Shown here: positions 1-10,371 of the stretch, piece by piece | How the letters are laid out: each line of letters opens with the position of its first letter | Position numbering within the stretch: the first letter of the stretch is position 1 | From: Lactococcus nasutitermitis | GTDB taxonomy: Bacteria > Bacillota > Bacilli > Lactobacillales > Streptococcaceae | Assembly (NCBI RefSeq): GCF_018403765.1 | Contig: NZ_BOVQ01000008.1 | Location: 1 to 64,000, forward strand | DNA length: 64,000 nucleotides | Direction of reading: 5' to 3' | The notes under the pieces: generated by a model | Database searches by the model: none | The model's input: the letters and a program-made list of their open reading frames with translations, nothing else | What the model was told of the DNA's origin: nothing | Made by a program: the position numbers and the translations under genes

Positions 1-525
1 TCAAGAATTAAGCACGCATTTTTGATTTTTTTTCCCTTGCTGTTCGTCTATTGGCTTCAAACACTGATATAGCTGGATTTGTTCTGTGATTTTAAAATAT
101 TATAAAGTTAGTAAGCTATACATTTTTTATTTGTATTTTATTTTTTCTATAATATAGCTAGATTTTATATATAGTAGAAAGTTCTATTTTAGTTATAAAT
201 CTATATTCTTTATTTTTTTTATTATTAAATAGAGAGAAACTAATTTTAGATATCCACATTATTTTTTATTCAAATTTTTTTGTATTTTTTATTCATAGTA
301 TTATCCACAGATAAATAGCTTATTCATTGATTGTGTATAACTTTATATTTTATTGATTTTGCTATATTTCTTGTCAAAATTGTTCTTAGTTTTCCACTTT
401 ATCCACAAAAATGTTAATTTCTTTCCACTTTTGTGGATAAGTCTCTTTTTATTTTTAACACTTGTGGAAAAATAAAGTTTGAAATGATATAATAAGTTAT
501 CAACAAACAACTATAAAGGAGTATT
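1..525. other. oriC upstream part and dnaA leader
   Basis: This AT-rich stretch has no credible gene. DnaA boxes matching TTATCCACA are at 301-309 and 399-407, with one in reverse at 432-440. Weaker boxes are at 250-258, 332-340 (reverse TTATACACA), 464-472 (reverse TTTTCCACA) and 497-505 (TTATCAACA). Nothing recognisable is in 1-240 beyond long A/T runs. Boxes upstream of dnaA are typical of Firmicute origins split around dnaA, and those near the promoter would allow DnaA to repress its own gene. Confidence 0.85.
485..493 (+). promoter_or_regulatory. dnaA extended -10 promoter
   Basis: TGATATAAT is an extended -10 element. No good -35 is seen at the right spacing. A reverse DnaA-box-like TGTGGAAAA at 464-472 lies where RNA polymerase would bind, which suggests autoregulation (inference). 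Confidence 0.55.
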
Positions 526-1896
526 ATGCCTCTTCTAAAAAAGAATGATGAATTTTGGATGAGAGTTAAGCAACTTGCACAGAAAAGTATTAAATCTGCC
601 GCTTATGATTATTTCATTGAACCTGCTCAATTATTGGGAATTGATGATGATACGGCTAATATTTTGGTGGAATCAAGTTTTCATAAAGATTATTGGAGAA
701 AACAGTCTGATTTGATTATGACTGCAGGTCTCGAAATATTTGATAAACCAATTCGTTTTTCATTATATGCAAAGGATGATATTTCTGAGGATGAACTTAA
801 TGTTTTGACTCAGGAAAGTTCTGAACTTATCCAAGAGCTTGACACTTTTAAACCACCTGTTCCTATGATGACTGGTTTGAATAAAAAATACCGTTTTGGA
901 AATTTTGTTCAAGGGCCTGGAAATAGATGGACTTTAGCTGCAGCTGTTGCCGTCGCTGATAAACCCGGGGATACTTATAATCCTTTATTTATCTATGGTG
1001 GTGCTGGACTGGGAAAAACTCATTTAATGCACGCGATTGGTAATGAAATTTTAAATGATAACCCTCATGCAAAAGTAAAATATGTTTCTTCGGAAAATTT
1101 TGTTAATGATTATGTCAATGCAACACGTAAAAATCAAATGGAAAGTTTTGAAGAAACTTATCGTAACTTAGACTTGCTTTTACTTGATGATGTCCAGTTC
1201 TTTAGTGATAAAGAAGGTACAAAAACTGAGTTTTTCAATACTTTTAATGCTTTATATGAAAAAGGTGCTCAGATTGTATTGACTTCTGATAGAATTCCTC
1301 AAGAATTAAATAACCTTGAGGAACGATTAGTAAGCCGCTTTTCTTGGGGACTAACGACGGATATTACAGCACCTGACTATGAAACACGTATGGCAATTCT
1401 TTTAATAAAATCTGAAGCAAGTCAACTGGAATTTCCTAGTGATACCTTGGGTTACATTGCTGGGCAGATTGATTCTAATGTCCGTGAACTTGAAGGAGCG
1501 CTTAATCGGGTAGAATTTGTTGCTAAAGCTAACAATGTTTCTGTGGTTGATATAGAAACAGCAAGTCAAGCGCTACGTTCACTAAAAAGTTCGGCTGCTC
1601 AAACGATGTCTAACCTGACTATAAAAAGAATTCAAGAGGAAGTAGCAAAATTTTATCATATTTCCTTATCTGACTTGGTTGGTCCAAAACGTCCTAAAGA
1701 AATTGCTTTTCCACGACAAATCGCTATGTATTTGGTGCGAGAACTTCTCGGAACTAGTCTCCCTGCGATTGGTAATGCTTTTGGAGGACGAGACCATACG
1801 ACAGTAATGTACGCTTATAAGCAAATTTCTGATAAAATGAAAAGTGACAGTGATGTTCAAAAAGATATTGATAGCATCAAGCAAAAGTTTCAGTGA
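526..1896 (+). CDS. dnaA: Chromosomal replication initiator protein DnaA
   Basis: DnaA binds DnaA boxes at oriC, oligomerises with ATP and opens the origin. The 456-residue length is normal for the family. The AAA+ domain shows Walker [10 protein letters not shown] near residues 157-165 and Walker [10 protein letters not shown] near 218-226. The C-terminal domain IV contains the DnaA-box-binding signature [11 protein letters not shown] near 425-435. A clear Shine-Dalgarno AAAGGAG at 516-522 precedes the ATG. The gene is flanked on both sides by DnaA boxes and followed by dnaN, the classical Firmicute origin layout. Confidence 0.98.
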   Translation: MPLLKKNDEFWMRVKQLAQKSIKSAAYDYFIEPAQLLGIDDDTANILVESSFHKDYWRKQSDLIMTAGLEIFDKPIRFSLYAKDDISEDELNVLTQESSELIQELDTFKPPVPMMTGLNKKYRFGNFVQGPGNRWTLAAAVAVADKPGDTYNPLFIYGGAGLGKTHLMHAIGNEILNDNPHAKVKYVSSENFVNDYVNATRKNQMESFEETYRNLDLLLLDDVQFFSDKEGTKTEFFNTFNALYEKGAQIVLTSDRIPQELNNLEERLVSRFSWGLTTDITAPDYETRMAILLIKSEASQLEFPSDTLGYIAGQIDSNVRELEGALNRVEFVAKANNVSVVDIETASQALRSLKSSAAQTMSNLTIKRIQEEVAKFYHISLSDLVGPKRPKEIAFPRQIAMYLVRELLGTSLPAIGNAFGGRDHTTVMYAYKQISDKMKSDSDVQKDIDSIKQKFQ

Positions 1897-2052
1897 TGTG
1901 GATAAGTCGAGAATTATACACTCTATTATTCAAAAGTTATACACATAGGAAAACTTTTATATATCGTGCTAGAACTAAGTTATGCACATACTCACTGCCC
2001 CTACTACTATTACTATCTTTATTTATATTAAATAATTAATAAAAGGAGTCTC
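1897..2052. other. oriC core: DnaA boxes, GC cluster, DnaA-trios and AT-rich unwinding region
   Basis: Boxes are at 1897-1905 (reverse TTATCCACA), 1914-1922 (TTATACACT), 1937-1945 (TTATACACA) and 1980-1988 (TTATGCACA). The last is followed by a C-rich stretch at 1994-2001 and then TAC-TAC-TAT-TAC-TAT at 2002-2016, matching the DnaA-trio element described in Bacillus subtilis, where DnaA loads on one strand. From 2017 to 2046 the DNA is almost pure A/T, fitting the unwinding site. The region also carries the dnaN leader, with AAAGGAG at 2042-2048. Confidence 0.85.
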
Positions 2053-3195
2053 ATGATTAAATTTACAATTAACAAAAATGCTTTTCAAAATGCTTTAAGA
2101 ATTACCAAACAAGCAATTGGTTCTAAAGTAACTATTCCTGCTTTGACAAAATTAAAAATTACTGTTTCTGATGATGGAATCACTTTAGTTGGTTCTAATG
2201 GACAAATTTCTATTGAAAATTTCTTACCTGCTACAGATAAAGATGCTAATATGTTGATTTCTAGTACAGGTTCTATCTTGTTAGAAGCTGCTTTTTTTGA
2301 AAGTGTTGTAAGTCAACTTCCTGAAGTAACTTTAGAATTTACAGAAGTTGGACAAAAACAAGTAATTTTAAATTCTGGAAAATATGAAATTACTTTAAAA
2401 GGATTGGATTCAGAAATTTATCCACGTATTCAAGATATTTCTAAGGAAACTTCTTTAAAAATCAATGTTGGACTTTTAAAAACAATCTTCAGTGAGACAG
2501 TTTTTGCTGTTAGTACACAAGAAAATCGTCCTATATTTACTGGTGTTCATTTGCAAGTTTTTCCTGATAAACAGTTTAAAGCTGTTGCAACAGACTCACA
2601 TCGTATGAGTCAACGAATACTGAATTTAGAAGAATCTAATTTGGAATTTGATGTTATATTGCCAAGTAAATCTATCAATAGTTTCAAAAATGTTTTTGCA
2701 AATGATGAAGAAGATATTGAAATTTTTATTAATACAAGCCAAATCTTATTTAGAAATGACACAATCAGTTATTATAGTCGTTTGATTGAAGGAAGTTATC
2801 CTGATACTAATCGTTTAATTCCGAAAAATGAAGATTATACATTGGATTTAGTATTTGATGTTGCAGAATTAAGACATACAATGGAACGTGCAAGACTTTT
2901 GACAATGCAAACAACAAATGGAACGGTAAAATTGACTGTCTCTGGTAATTCTGTAGTTACAACTGCAAATTCTCCTGAAGTTGGTTCTGTTCATGAAGAA
3001 ATGACAACGATTGAGAAAGCGGGTGAAGATTTGGTAATTAGTTTTAATCCTGAATATTTGATTGATGCGCTGAAAGTTGTGAAAGAGCCTGAAGTACGTA
3101 TCCGATTTATTTCTAGTGTTCGTCCTTTTACATTACAACCTAAAAATGGAGAAGATAGCTTTGTTCAACTAATTACACCAGTAAGAACGAATTAA
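2053..3195 (+). CDS. dnaN: DNA polymerase III beta subunit (sliding clamp)
   Basis: The beta clamp encircles DNA as a dimer and tethers the replicative polymerase and repair enzymes. The 380 residues fit the three-domain clamp family. The N-terminus [11 protein letters not shown] and the C-terminal stretch ending in [11 protein letters not shown] are typical; the C-terminal residues help form the partner-binding pocket. The gene sits directly after the origin and has a strong AAAGGAG site. A short hairpin-like region between 3195 and 3241 separates it from rexB, so the two may be partly uncoupled. Confidence 0.97.
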   Translation: MIKFTINKNAFQNALRITKQAIGSKVTIPALTKLKITVSDDGITLVGSNGQISIENFLPATDKDANMLISSTGSILLEAAFFESVVSQLPEVTLEFTEVGQKQVILNSGKYEITLKGLDSEIYPRIQDISKETSLKINVGLLKTIFSETVFAVSTQENRPIFTGVHLQVFPDKQFKAVATDSHRMSQRILNLEESNLEFDVILPSKSINSFKNVFANDEEDIEIFINTSQILFRNDTISYYSRLIEGSYPDTNRLIPKNEDYTLDLVFDVAELRHTMERARLLTMQTTNGTVKLTVSGNSVVTTANSPEVGSVHEEMTTIEKAGEDLVISFNPEYLIDALKVVKEPEVRIRFISSVRPFTLQPKNGEDSFVQLITPVRTN

Positions 3196-3241
3196 AAAAA
3201 TTTGTTATAATGGACTTAACGAAAGTTGGGTCTATTTTTTT

Positions 3242-6200
3242 ATGGAAATTTTAACGAGTGAAATTACGCAAGATTTGACGGCTAAATTGCTGAAAATTGC
3301 ACAAAAAGAACTGAAAAATCAACGAAAAATTTATTATATTGTCCCTTCTTCAATGTCATTTGAAAAGGAAAAAGAGATTTTAGAGCGATTATCAGACGGG
3401 AAAGATACTGCTGTTTTTGATTTGCTTGTGACACGTTTTAAGCAACTCCCTTATTATTTTGATAAGTTGGAACGTGAAGATGAACGTGTAGAATTAAGTC
3501 CTGTGGGAATTTCTATGCTTTTTAGAAAGGTTCTAAAAACTTTTAATAAGGAGCAGATTCCTCTTTATTATTCGCAACAAAATATGTCAGGTTTTTTGGA
3601 AATGCTGGTTAATTTACGTGCGGAATTGTTGACAGCAAATTTATCAGTAGAAGATTTACCTGATAATCCTAAAAATAAAGAATTAAAACTGATTTTAACT
3701 GAGTTTGAAAATCAACTTTTGAATAATTATGCAAATTACTCTGAATTTAGAGAATTTACGGAAAATGTGAGTGCAGGAAAGTTCGATAATCAGTTAAAAA
3801 ATTCTGTGATTATTGTAGATGGTTATACGCGTTTTTCTGCAGAGGAAGAATTATTTTTAGCATCAGTTCATGATAAGGTTGCACGATTTGTAGTTGGTAC
3901 GTATGCAGATAATCAATTATCAGATATCATTTATCAAAATTCTTTGGATATGATTACACGCTTTCGACGAAAATTTCAAGCTAAAGTGTTGAAAAATGAT
4001 GGGAATGCTGTAAAAAATGTTTACAGTAAGTTGACGGATTTAGTAAAACAAGATAGTAATTTTGTTATTCCTGATAAAAAAATAGAGTTAACAAAAGATG
4101 ATACTGAGCATTTTGAAATTTGGCAGGCGGAAAATCAAACGGCAGAAATTGAAGCTGTTGCTATGAAAATTCGTCAGGGAATAGCAAGAGGAGCTAAGTT
4201 TAAGGATTTTACAGTATTGGTTGGAGATAGTTCGAGTTATGAAATTTCACTGAAATCTATTTTTGATTTATATGAAATTCCTTATTTTTATGCACAGGAG
4301 GAAGCGATGAATCAGCATCCTTTGATTGCTTTTTTTGAAAGTTTGTATTTGATTAAAAAAAATAATTATCGAACGGACGATGTTGTTAATTTATTAAAAA
4401 CGAAGGTTTACAATGGTGTAAACTTTAATCAAGATACTTTAGATGCTTTTGAATATTATGTGCAGAAATATAAAGTTCAAGGACGTAAAAATTTTTCAAC
4501 TGAATTTTTAGAAATTGAGAATCAAGCAGATGTTGAAAAATTACGTGTAGAATTGCTTGGTGATACTTCTCCTTTACAAAAATTTTTAACAGGAAATAAT
4601 CAAAAAACAGGTCAAGCTTGGGTAAATGATTTAGAGGATTTGATAAGAGATGGAAAGATTTTAGAAGTTGTCAATCAACTTTACAGTTTGGCTGAGGAAG
4701 AAAATAATCATGTGCTTTCTTCTAAACATGAACAAGTTTGGAATTTGTTATTGTCAACTTTATCGGAATTTCTTTCTGTTTTTGCTAATCAAAAGTTGAA
4801 AATTTTGGATTTTTTGGATATTATCTTGGTTGGTTTAAAAAATGCAAAATATCGTCAAGTACCAGCTAATGTTGATGTTGTTAATGTGAAAGATTATGAA
4901 TTGGTTGAGCCTCGGACAAATAAATTTGTTTATGCTATTGGTTTGAGTCTGACTAATTTTCCACGAATTAAAAAGAATTCGACTTTGTTGACTGAGGAAG
5001 AACGAGCAGAAATAAATGAAAATACAACAGATGATGTTTTTATTGAGCAGTTAAATGTTGTTAATTACAATAAAAATCTTTTAACTGTTTTGTCTTTAAT
5101 CAATGCTGCAAGTGAAAAGTTAGTGCTTTCTGCGCCACAAATCATGGCAAATGCTCAAGATGAAATTTCTCCTATTTTGGAGCTTTTTGTCAATCATTCA
5201 GATGAAAGTGTCAATAAAAAAATTACTTCTGTCAGTTTACAGGGAAGTTTACAATATGTTGGAAATGAACGTGCTATGATTTCAATTATGGGAAAAATAG
5301 AACGTGAACTGGTTTTGCAGGAAGAAAAGAAGGGAGATAAGCGCGCTTTTTGGTCTAGTATTTTTAGATTATTGGCGAAAGATAATTCGGATTTTCGGAA
5401 TTTACTTTTTAATTTGGATAAGGATATTGAACCTGTAAACTTGGCTGTAAATACGGTTAATCAGATATATTCTAATGATATTTATGCTTCTGTAAGTAGT
5501 TTTGAGCGTTATTATAATTGTGAATATCAGTATTTTGTTGAAAATACATTAGGACTTGAGATTTTTGAAAATATTGATATAAATTCAAAAATAGTGGGTA
5601 ATTTTTTCCATGAAGTTTTTGAGAAAATTTTAAAAGTGAGTGAGTTGACTGTTGGAAATTTTGATGATAAATTGACAACTGTTTTACAGGAAGTGAATAA
5701 TGAATATGCGCGTTATTTTACACGTGATGCACGTTCAAGATTTACTTGGGCAAACTTGGAAGAAATTGTTAGACAAACTTCGGTAATGTTAAAGAAATCT
5801 GTTGCTTCTACAGAAATTAATCCTCTAATGACTGAGAGTAGTTTTGGCTTACCAAGGAGTGAGTTAGGAAATTTTGTAATTGATAAGGTTAATTTGCGAG
5901 GACGTATTGACCGTGTGGACCAATTATTTGATGAAAGTTTAGGAGCGATAGATTATAAATCGAGTCAACATAGTTTTAAGTTACAAAGTGCTTATGATGG
6001 TCTTAGTTTACAGTTTTTGACTTATTTGGATGTTTTGCGTAAAGCTTATCCGACACATGAATTGTGGGGAGCTTTGTATTTACATATAAAAAATAATAGT
6101 GTGGAACTTAATAGTGTCAATCAACTTTCTGATTTGAATCAACTTTTAAATAAGGATATGAGTTATGAGGGCTTAATTCTTGATGATAAGGCGGATAATT

Positions 6201-6526
6201 TAAAATCAAAAGTTGATATGATTGCAGTTAGTCGAAATAATATTTATAATAATGTTGAATTTGAAAATTTATTAGAAATTAATGAGAGACATTATAAGAA
6301 TGCTGCTGAACGTTTGAAGAATGGTGAAATTACCATCAATCCGGTTATGAAACGCTCGGAGGGAATGGATAAAATGGGGAATGTTCAGGGATGTAAATAT
6401 TGTCCATTAAAATCCATTTGTCGATTTGAGGCAAATAGACATATGAATAAATATACTCGAGAAATTTCACAAAAATCACGTAATGAAATTTTGCAAGAGA
6501 TAAGAACGGAGGTGAAAAATGGCTGA
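3242..6526 (+). CDS. rexB: ATP-dependent nuclease subunit RexB (AddB type)
   Basis: RexB is the second subunit of the lactococcal RexAB exonuclease/helicase, the functional equivalent of RecBCD/AddAB for double-strand break repair. The protein has 1094 residues. Near the C-terminus it has the nuclease motif GRIDRVDQ followed by IDYKSS. An iron-sulphur cluster is suggested by one cysteine in YYNCEY and three in CKYCPLKSIC, the AddB pattern. The helicase-like N-terminal half is degenerate, as in the family. It overlaps rexA by eight bases, implying translational coupling. A P2 palindrome is read in frame as VYNGVN at 4406-4423. Confidence 0.95.
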   Translation: MEILTSEITQDLTAKLLKIAQKELKNQRKIYYIVPSSMSFEKEKEILERLSDGKDTAVFDLLVTRFKQLPYYFDKLEREDERVELSPVGISMLFRKVLKTFNKEQIPLYYSQQNMSGFLEMLVNLRAELLTANLSVEDLPDNPKNKELKLILTEFENQLLNNYANYSEFREFTENVSAGKFDNQLKNSVIIVDGYTRFSAEEELFLASVHDKVARFVVGTYADNQLSDIIYQNSLDMITRFRRKFQAKVLKNDGNAVKNVYSKLTDLVKQDSNFVIPDKKIELTKDDTEHFEIWQAENQTAEIEAVAMKIRQGIARGAKFKDFTVLVGDSSSYEISLKSIFDLYEIPYFYAQEEAMNQHPLIAFFESLYLIKKNNYRTDDVVNLLKTKVYNGVNFNQDTLDAFEYYVQKYKVQGRKNFSTEFLEIENQADVEKLRVELLGDTSPLQKFLTGNNQKTGQAWVNDLEDLIRDGKILEVVNQLYSLAEEENNHVLSSKHEQVWNLLLSTLSEFLSVFANQKLKILDFLDIILVGLKNAKYRQVPANVDVVNVKDYELVEPRTNKFVYAIGLSLTNFPRIKKNSTLLTEEERAEINENTTDDVFIEQLNVVNYNKNLLTVLSLINAASEKLVLSAPQIMANAQDEISPILELFVNHSDESVNKKITSVSLQGSLQYVGNERAMISIMGKIERELVLQEEKKGDKRAFWSSIFRLLAKDNSDFRNLLFNLDKDIEPVNLAVNTVNQIYSNDIYASVSSFERYYNCEYQYFVENTLGLEIFENIDINSKIVGNFFHEVFEKILKVSELTVGNFDDKLTTVLQEVNNEYARYFTRDARSRFTWANLEEIVRQTSVMLKKSVASTEINPLMTESSFGLPRSELGNFVIDKVNLRGRIDRVDQLFDESLGAIDYKSSQHSFKLQSAYDGLSLQFLTYLDVLRKAYPTHELWGALYLHIKNNSVELNSVNQLSDLNQLLNKDMSYEGLILDDKADNLKSKVDMIAVSRNNIYNNVEFENLLEINERHYKNAAERLKNGEITINPVMKRSEGMDKMGNVQGCKYCPLKSICRFEANRHMNKYTREISQKSRNEILQEIRTEVKNG
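4406..4423. repeat. P2 palindrome inside rexB
   Basis: GTTTACA, four bases, TGTAAAC. It is read in frame as V-Y-N-G-V-N. Other copies occur at 11285-11302, 16427-16449, 22607-22625 and 39714-39732. Confidence 0.6.
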
Positions 6527-9500
6527 CGTAAAATTAACACCAGAACAATATGAGGCAATTCATAGTTCAGGACATAATATTTTGGTATCTGCAAGTGCAG
6601 GTTCTGGGAAAACCTTTGTAATGGCAAATCGAATCGTTGAAAAAGTAAAAGCTGGTGTTGATATTGAAAGTTTATTTATTTCTACCTTCACTAAAAAAGC
6701 AGCCGCAGAATTGCGGACACGATTAGAAAAAGATTTGAAAAAAGCACGTTATGAAACAGATAATCTGATAGAAAAACAAAGGTTGACAGCAAGTTTACAC
6801 AAGTTGTCAAATGCTGATATAGGTACGATGGATAGTTTTACACAAAAACTCGTACGTGAACATTTTAATCGTGTGGATATTGCCCCTAATTTTAGGATTT
6901 TGGCAGATACTACTGAAAGTGATTTGATTAAGCAGGATATTTTTGAGCGGTTGGTTGAAACTTATCTGTCGGAAGATGAGGAGAAAAATTTACAAATTTC
7001 TAAGAAAGATTTTGAAAAACTTGTTAAGAATTTTTCTAAAGATAGAGATATTAGTGGTTTTCAAAATGTTGTTTACAGTATTTATAATTTTATTTCGGCA
7101 ACGGAACATCCTGTAAATTGGCTGAAAACAGATTTTTTGCTTGGTTTTGAACATTATACAAAGTTTACAGATTTACCTGATAGGTTTACAAAGGATACTG
7201 AGATTTATTTAAAAGATTTCTTTGCTCTTTTGAAAAATTCTTTGTTAAACGGTGTGATTTCTGGTAAAACTGGGATTGAAAAAGCTCAGAAAATTTTAGA
7301 TAGTGAAGAAAAAATTTTGACAGAACTGTCAAAAAGAAATTTTGCTGATTTTAGTGAACTTTTTCTGAGTTTGGATACAGATATTCGTGTTGGGACGTCA
7401 AAAGAGGAATTGATTTTGATGTTGAAAAAAGAATTTTCTGCTAAAAAACAGGAATGGATTGGAAGTGCCAGTAAACCAGGAGAAGTTCGTAAATTTGTCA
7501 ATAAAATAAAACATTTGAAAGTGATTGAAAAATATCAACCGGAAGCTTTTGAAATTGCGAAAAATCTTCAGTTATTTATGCTGGATTTTTATGCTTCTTA
7601 TTTGGAGAGAAAACGTGTAGAAAATGCGTTTGAATATAGTGATATTGCACATTTTGCAATCAATATTTTGGAAGAAAATCCAGATATTCGTGAGTTTTTG
7701 CGAGAGAAATATAATGAGATTATGATTGATGAATATCAAGATACCAGTCATACTCAGGAAAGAATGCTGGAACTTTTATCAAATGGGAAAAATCTTTTTA
7801 TGGTTGGGGATATCAAACAATCTATCTATGGTTTTCGTTTGGCGGACCCAGGACTTTTTCTTGAAAAGTATAAAAGTTATGAAGAAGATACAAATGATAA
7901 TCAGCTCATTCGACTAAAAGAGAATTTTCGTTCGCGTGGCGAGGTTTTGAATTTTACAAACCAAGTGTTTAAACATTTGATGAATGAGGAAATTGGTGAG
8001 ATGACTTATGGACAGGAAGAAATGCTTGTTCAGGGGAATGTGACGGATTATCCGCTTGAGCCAGATGAAGAATTTTATCCTGAATTAGTGCTTTATAAGG
8101 AAAGTACGATTGAGAGAAATGATGATGAAACTGTTGAAAAAATTTCAGATGGTGAGATAAAAGTTGCTGCTTTAAAAATAAAAGAGCTTTTACAAAAAGG
8201 TGTGGAACCAAAAGAAATTGCTATTTTGGTTCGTTCAAAATCAAATAATAACAAAATCGAAGATATTTTGACTTCTTATGATATTCCAGTAGTTTTGGAT
8301 GAAGGACGAGTTGATTTTTTGAAGTCAATGGAAGTGCTTGTGATGCTTGATGTATTGCGGGCGATTGATAATCCATTATATGATATTTCACTTGTAGCGA
8401 TGATGCGTTCTCCTTTGTTTTCATTTGATGAAGATGAGTTGACTTGTATTAGTTTACAAGCTGGGCGAGGAATAAGATTTTGGAAAAAAATTGAACTTGT
8501 TCTTGATAAAAAAGGTGAAAAACAAGATTTAGTTTCAGCAAAATTTTTGACAAAACTGTCAAAATTTATTGATAGGTTTACAGAGTGGCGTAAACTTGTC
8601 AATCAAATTTCCATTCACGAATTATTATGGAAAATATATGTTGATACTTATTACTTTGACTATGTAGGGGCTTTACAAAATGGTGAAATGCGTCAAGCAA
8701 ATTTACAAGCTCTGTCAACTCGTGCTGAAAGTTATGAAAGTTCTGGTTACAAAGGCTTATTCAAATTTATTCGCTTGATTGATAAATTTATGGAGCAAAA
8801 TAATGATTTGGCTTCTGTCAATATTAAATTGCCTCAGAACGCAGTGCGCGTGATGACTTTTCATAAATCCAAAGGTTTGGAATTTGACTTTGTTTTCTTG
8901 ATGAATTTACAGTCCAAATTTAATACACGTGATTTGAAAGAAAATATTATTCTTACGCGTGAGAATGGTTTGGGAATGAAAGTTGTTGCTGATTTGAAAA
9001 AAGAAGCAGATGTTCAGACAGATTTTCCATATGTTCTCGTGAAAATGGAAACTTTGCCTTACATGATGAATCAAGAAATAAAGGAGCTTTCGAGCCTTTC
9101 TGAGGAAATGCGCGTGCTGTATGTTGCCTTTACACGAGCGAAGAAAAAGCTTTATATGATTGGTAAAATTAAAGAAACTGAGAAAAAAGCAGCCTTTGAT
9201 GATTATCAGGATGCTGTACTAGAACAGAATGTACTTTCTAATAAATATCGGCGGGCATCAACAGGATTTCAACATTGGCTTTTGGCTTTGGATGAAGTAG
9301 TAGAATTGCCAATAAAAATGAATATTTATGCAAAAGAAGATTTACAAGAAAGTAACACTGAATTTACAAGTCAACCAAATTTTGCAAAATTATTAGAGGA
9401 ATCTAAAAAATTCGATGGAATAATGGAAAATTTGCCAGAAATACAAAAGGCGAAAGAAATCATTGAGTTTACTTATCCAAATCTTGCAGCTACACAATTA

Positions 9501-10130
9501 GCCAGTATTCAAACGCCAAGTCAAGTGAAAAAACGAAGTTATGAAAAGGAACTTGAAGTTGGTAGTGTTCAACCCGTCAGTGAATTTATCCGTGCAAAAA
9601 AATTTGAATTATTAGATTTAAATAAGAAAAGTATTAGTGCAGCAGAAATCGGTTCAGCCACACACAGTTTCATGCAACAAGTTGATTTTTCACAGCCAGA
9701 TTTGTTCAGTTTTCAAGCAACGTTGGACAAAATGCCTTTTGACAAAACTGTCAAAAATAAAATTGATATTGCTAAAATTTTGACACTTTTTGACACAGAA
9801 CTTGGTCAACTTTTGGTTGACAAGGTTGACAGCACTGTCAAAGAAGCACCATTTTCAATGCTAAAAACAGATGAATTTGCTGATGAACAATACATTGTCC
9901 GCGGGATTTGTGATGGTTTTGTCAAACTTGATGACAAGATTATTCTGTTTGACTATAAGACAGACCATTTTACAAGTCTATCAAAAATCTCAGAAATCAA
10001 GCAACGTTATCAGTCGCAACTTGATTTATATGCTGATGCGTTGACAAAAGCTTACGCTGTTACTGATATTGAAAAATATTTAATTTTACTTGGTGGCCCA
10101 GATAAGGTTGTTGTTGAAAAATTACTTTGA
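6519..10130 (+). CDS. rexA: ATP-dependent helicase/nuclease subunit RexA (AddA type)
   Basis: RexA is the motor and nuclease subunit partnering RexB. The 1203-residue protein has the UvrD-family Walker A motif ASAGSGKT near residues 25-32, Walker B DEYQDTSHTQ, motif III GDIKQSIYGF, and VMTFHKSKGLEF in the second helicase domain. The C-terminal RecB-like nuclease shows RGICDGF and FDYKTDH. Length fits AddA. Four P1-type palindromes lie inside the reading frame (7315, 8545, 9737 and 9826), and the stop codon itself falls in a fifth (10127-10142). The repeats sit in poorly conserved linker regions, so the enzyme is probably intact. Confidence 0.95.
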   Translation: MADVKLTPEQYEAIHSSGHNILVSASAGSGKTFVMANRIVEKVKAGVDIESLFISTFTKKAAAELRTRLEKDLKKARYETDNLIEKQRLTASLHKLSNADIGTMDSFTQKLVREHFNRVDIAPNFRILADTTESDLIKQDIFERLVETYLSEDEEKNLQISKKDFEKLVKNFSKDRDISGFQNVVYSIYNFISATEHPVNWLKTDFLLGFEHYTKFTDLPDRFTKDTEIYLKDFFALLKNSLLNGVISGKTGIEKAQKILDSEEKILTELSKRNFADFSELFLSLDTDIRVGTSKEELILMLKKEFSAKKQEWIGSASKPGEVRKFVNKIKHLKVIEKYQPEAFEIAKNLQLFMLDFYASYLERKRVENAFEYSDIAHFAINILEENPDIREFLREKYNEIMIDEYQDTSHTQERMLELLSNGKNLFMVGDIKQSIYGFRLADPGLFLEKYKSYEEDTNDNQLIRLKENFRSRGEVLNFTNQVFKHLMNEEIGEMTYGQEEMLVQGNVTDYPLEPDEEFYPELVLYKESTIERNDDETVEKISDGEIKVAALKIKELLQKGVEPKEIAILVRSKSNNNKIEDILTSYDIPVVLDEGRVDFLKSMEVLVMLDVLRAIDNPLYDISLVAMMRSPLFSFDEDELTCISLQAGRGIRFWKKIELVLDKKGEKQDLVSAKFLTKLSKFIDRFTEWRKLVNQISIHELLWKIYVDTYYFDYVGALQNGEMRQANLQALSTRAESYESSGYKGLFKFIRLIDKFMEQNNDLASVNIKLPQNAVRVMTFHKSKGLEFDFVFLMNLQSKFNTRDLKENIILTRENGLGMKVVADLKKEADVQTDFPYVLVKMETLPYMMNQEIKELSSLSEEMRVLYVAFTRAKKKLYMIGKIKETEKKAAFDDYQDAVLEQNVLSNKYRRASTGFQHWLLALDEVVELPIKMNIYAKEDLQESNTEFTSQPNFAKLLEESKKFDGIMENLPEIQKAKEIIEFTYPNLAATQLASIQTPSQVKKRSYEKELEVGSVQPVSEFIRAKKFELLDLNKKSISAAEIGSATHSFMQQVDFSQPDLFSFQATLDKMPFDKTVKNKIDIAKILTLFDTELGQLLVDKVDSTVKEAPFSMLKTDEFADEQYIVRGICDGFVKLDDKIILFDYKTDHFTSLSKISEIKQRYQSQLDLYADALTKAYAVTDIEKYLILLGGPDKVVVEKLL
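7315..7334. repeat. P1 palindrome inside rexA (in-frame)
   Basis: TTTTGACAG, AA, CTGTCAAAA. It is translated as LTELSK within ILTELSKRN. Confidence 0.8.
8545..8564. repeat. P1 variant inside rexA (in-frame)
   Basis: TTTTGACA, AAAC, TGTCAAAA. It is translated as LTKLSK within FLTKLSKF. Confidence 0.75.
9737..9764. repeat. P1 variant inside rexA, with flank shared with the HD gene
   Basis: TTTTGACA, AAAC, TGTCAAAA followed by AATAAAATT. The whole 28-base block also occurs, on the other strand, inside the HD-hydrolase gene at 55592-55619. Both are read in the same frame as FDKTVKNKI. Confidence 0.8.
9826..9841. repeat. P1 variant inside rexA
   Basis: TTGACAG, CA, CTGTCAA. It is translated as VDSTVK. 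Confidence 0.65.
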
Positions 10131-10142
10131 CAAGGCTGTCAA
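10127..10142. repeat. P1 variant carrying the rexA stop codon
   Basis: TTGACA, AGGC, TGTCAA. The TGA at 10128-10130 ends rexA, because the third frame through P1 always contains TGA. Confidence 0.65.
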
Positions 10143-10166
10143 TCGTAAAAAAATTGGAGGAAGAAA

Positions 10167-10370
10167 ATGTTAGATTATGAACTTGGTTCAATTGTCCAAA
10201 TGAAAAAACCGCACGCGTGTACCGTCAAATCAACTGGGAAAAAAGCAAATTGCTGGGAAATTACACGACTTGGCGCAGACATCAAAATTCGCTGTACAAA
10301 TTGCAATCATGAAGTGATGATGGGACGATTTGATTTTAATAAAAAAATACAAAAAGTGCTGGAAAAATAA
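10167..10370 (+). CDS. DUF951 family small zinc-finger-like protein
   Basis: This 67-residue protein matches DUF951 (YyzM in B. subtilis), a small widespread Firmicute family of unknown role that lies near the origin. It has HACTVKSTG followed by WEITRLGADIKIRC and a CTNC pair, with further conserved residues HEVMMGRFDFNKK. The cysteines suggest a possible metal site, but only CxxC is complete here. TTGGAGGAAG at 10154-10163 is a strong ribosome site. It lies 36 bases after rexA and just before a hydrolase gene. Confidence 0.85.
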   Translation: MLDYELGSIVQMKKPHACTVKSTGKKANCWEITRLGADIKIRCTNCNHEVMMGRFDFNKKIQKVLEK

Positions 10371-10371
10371 G

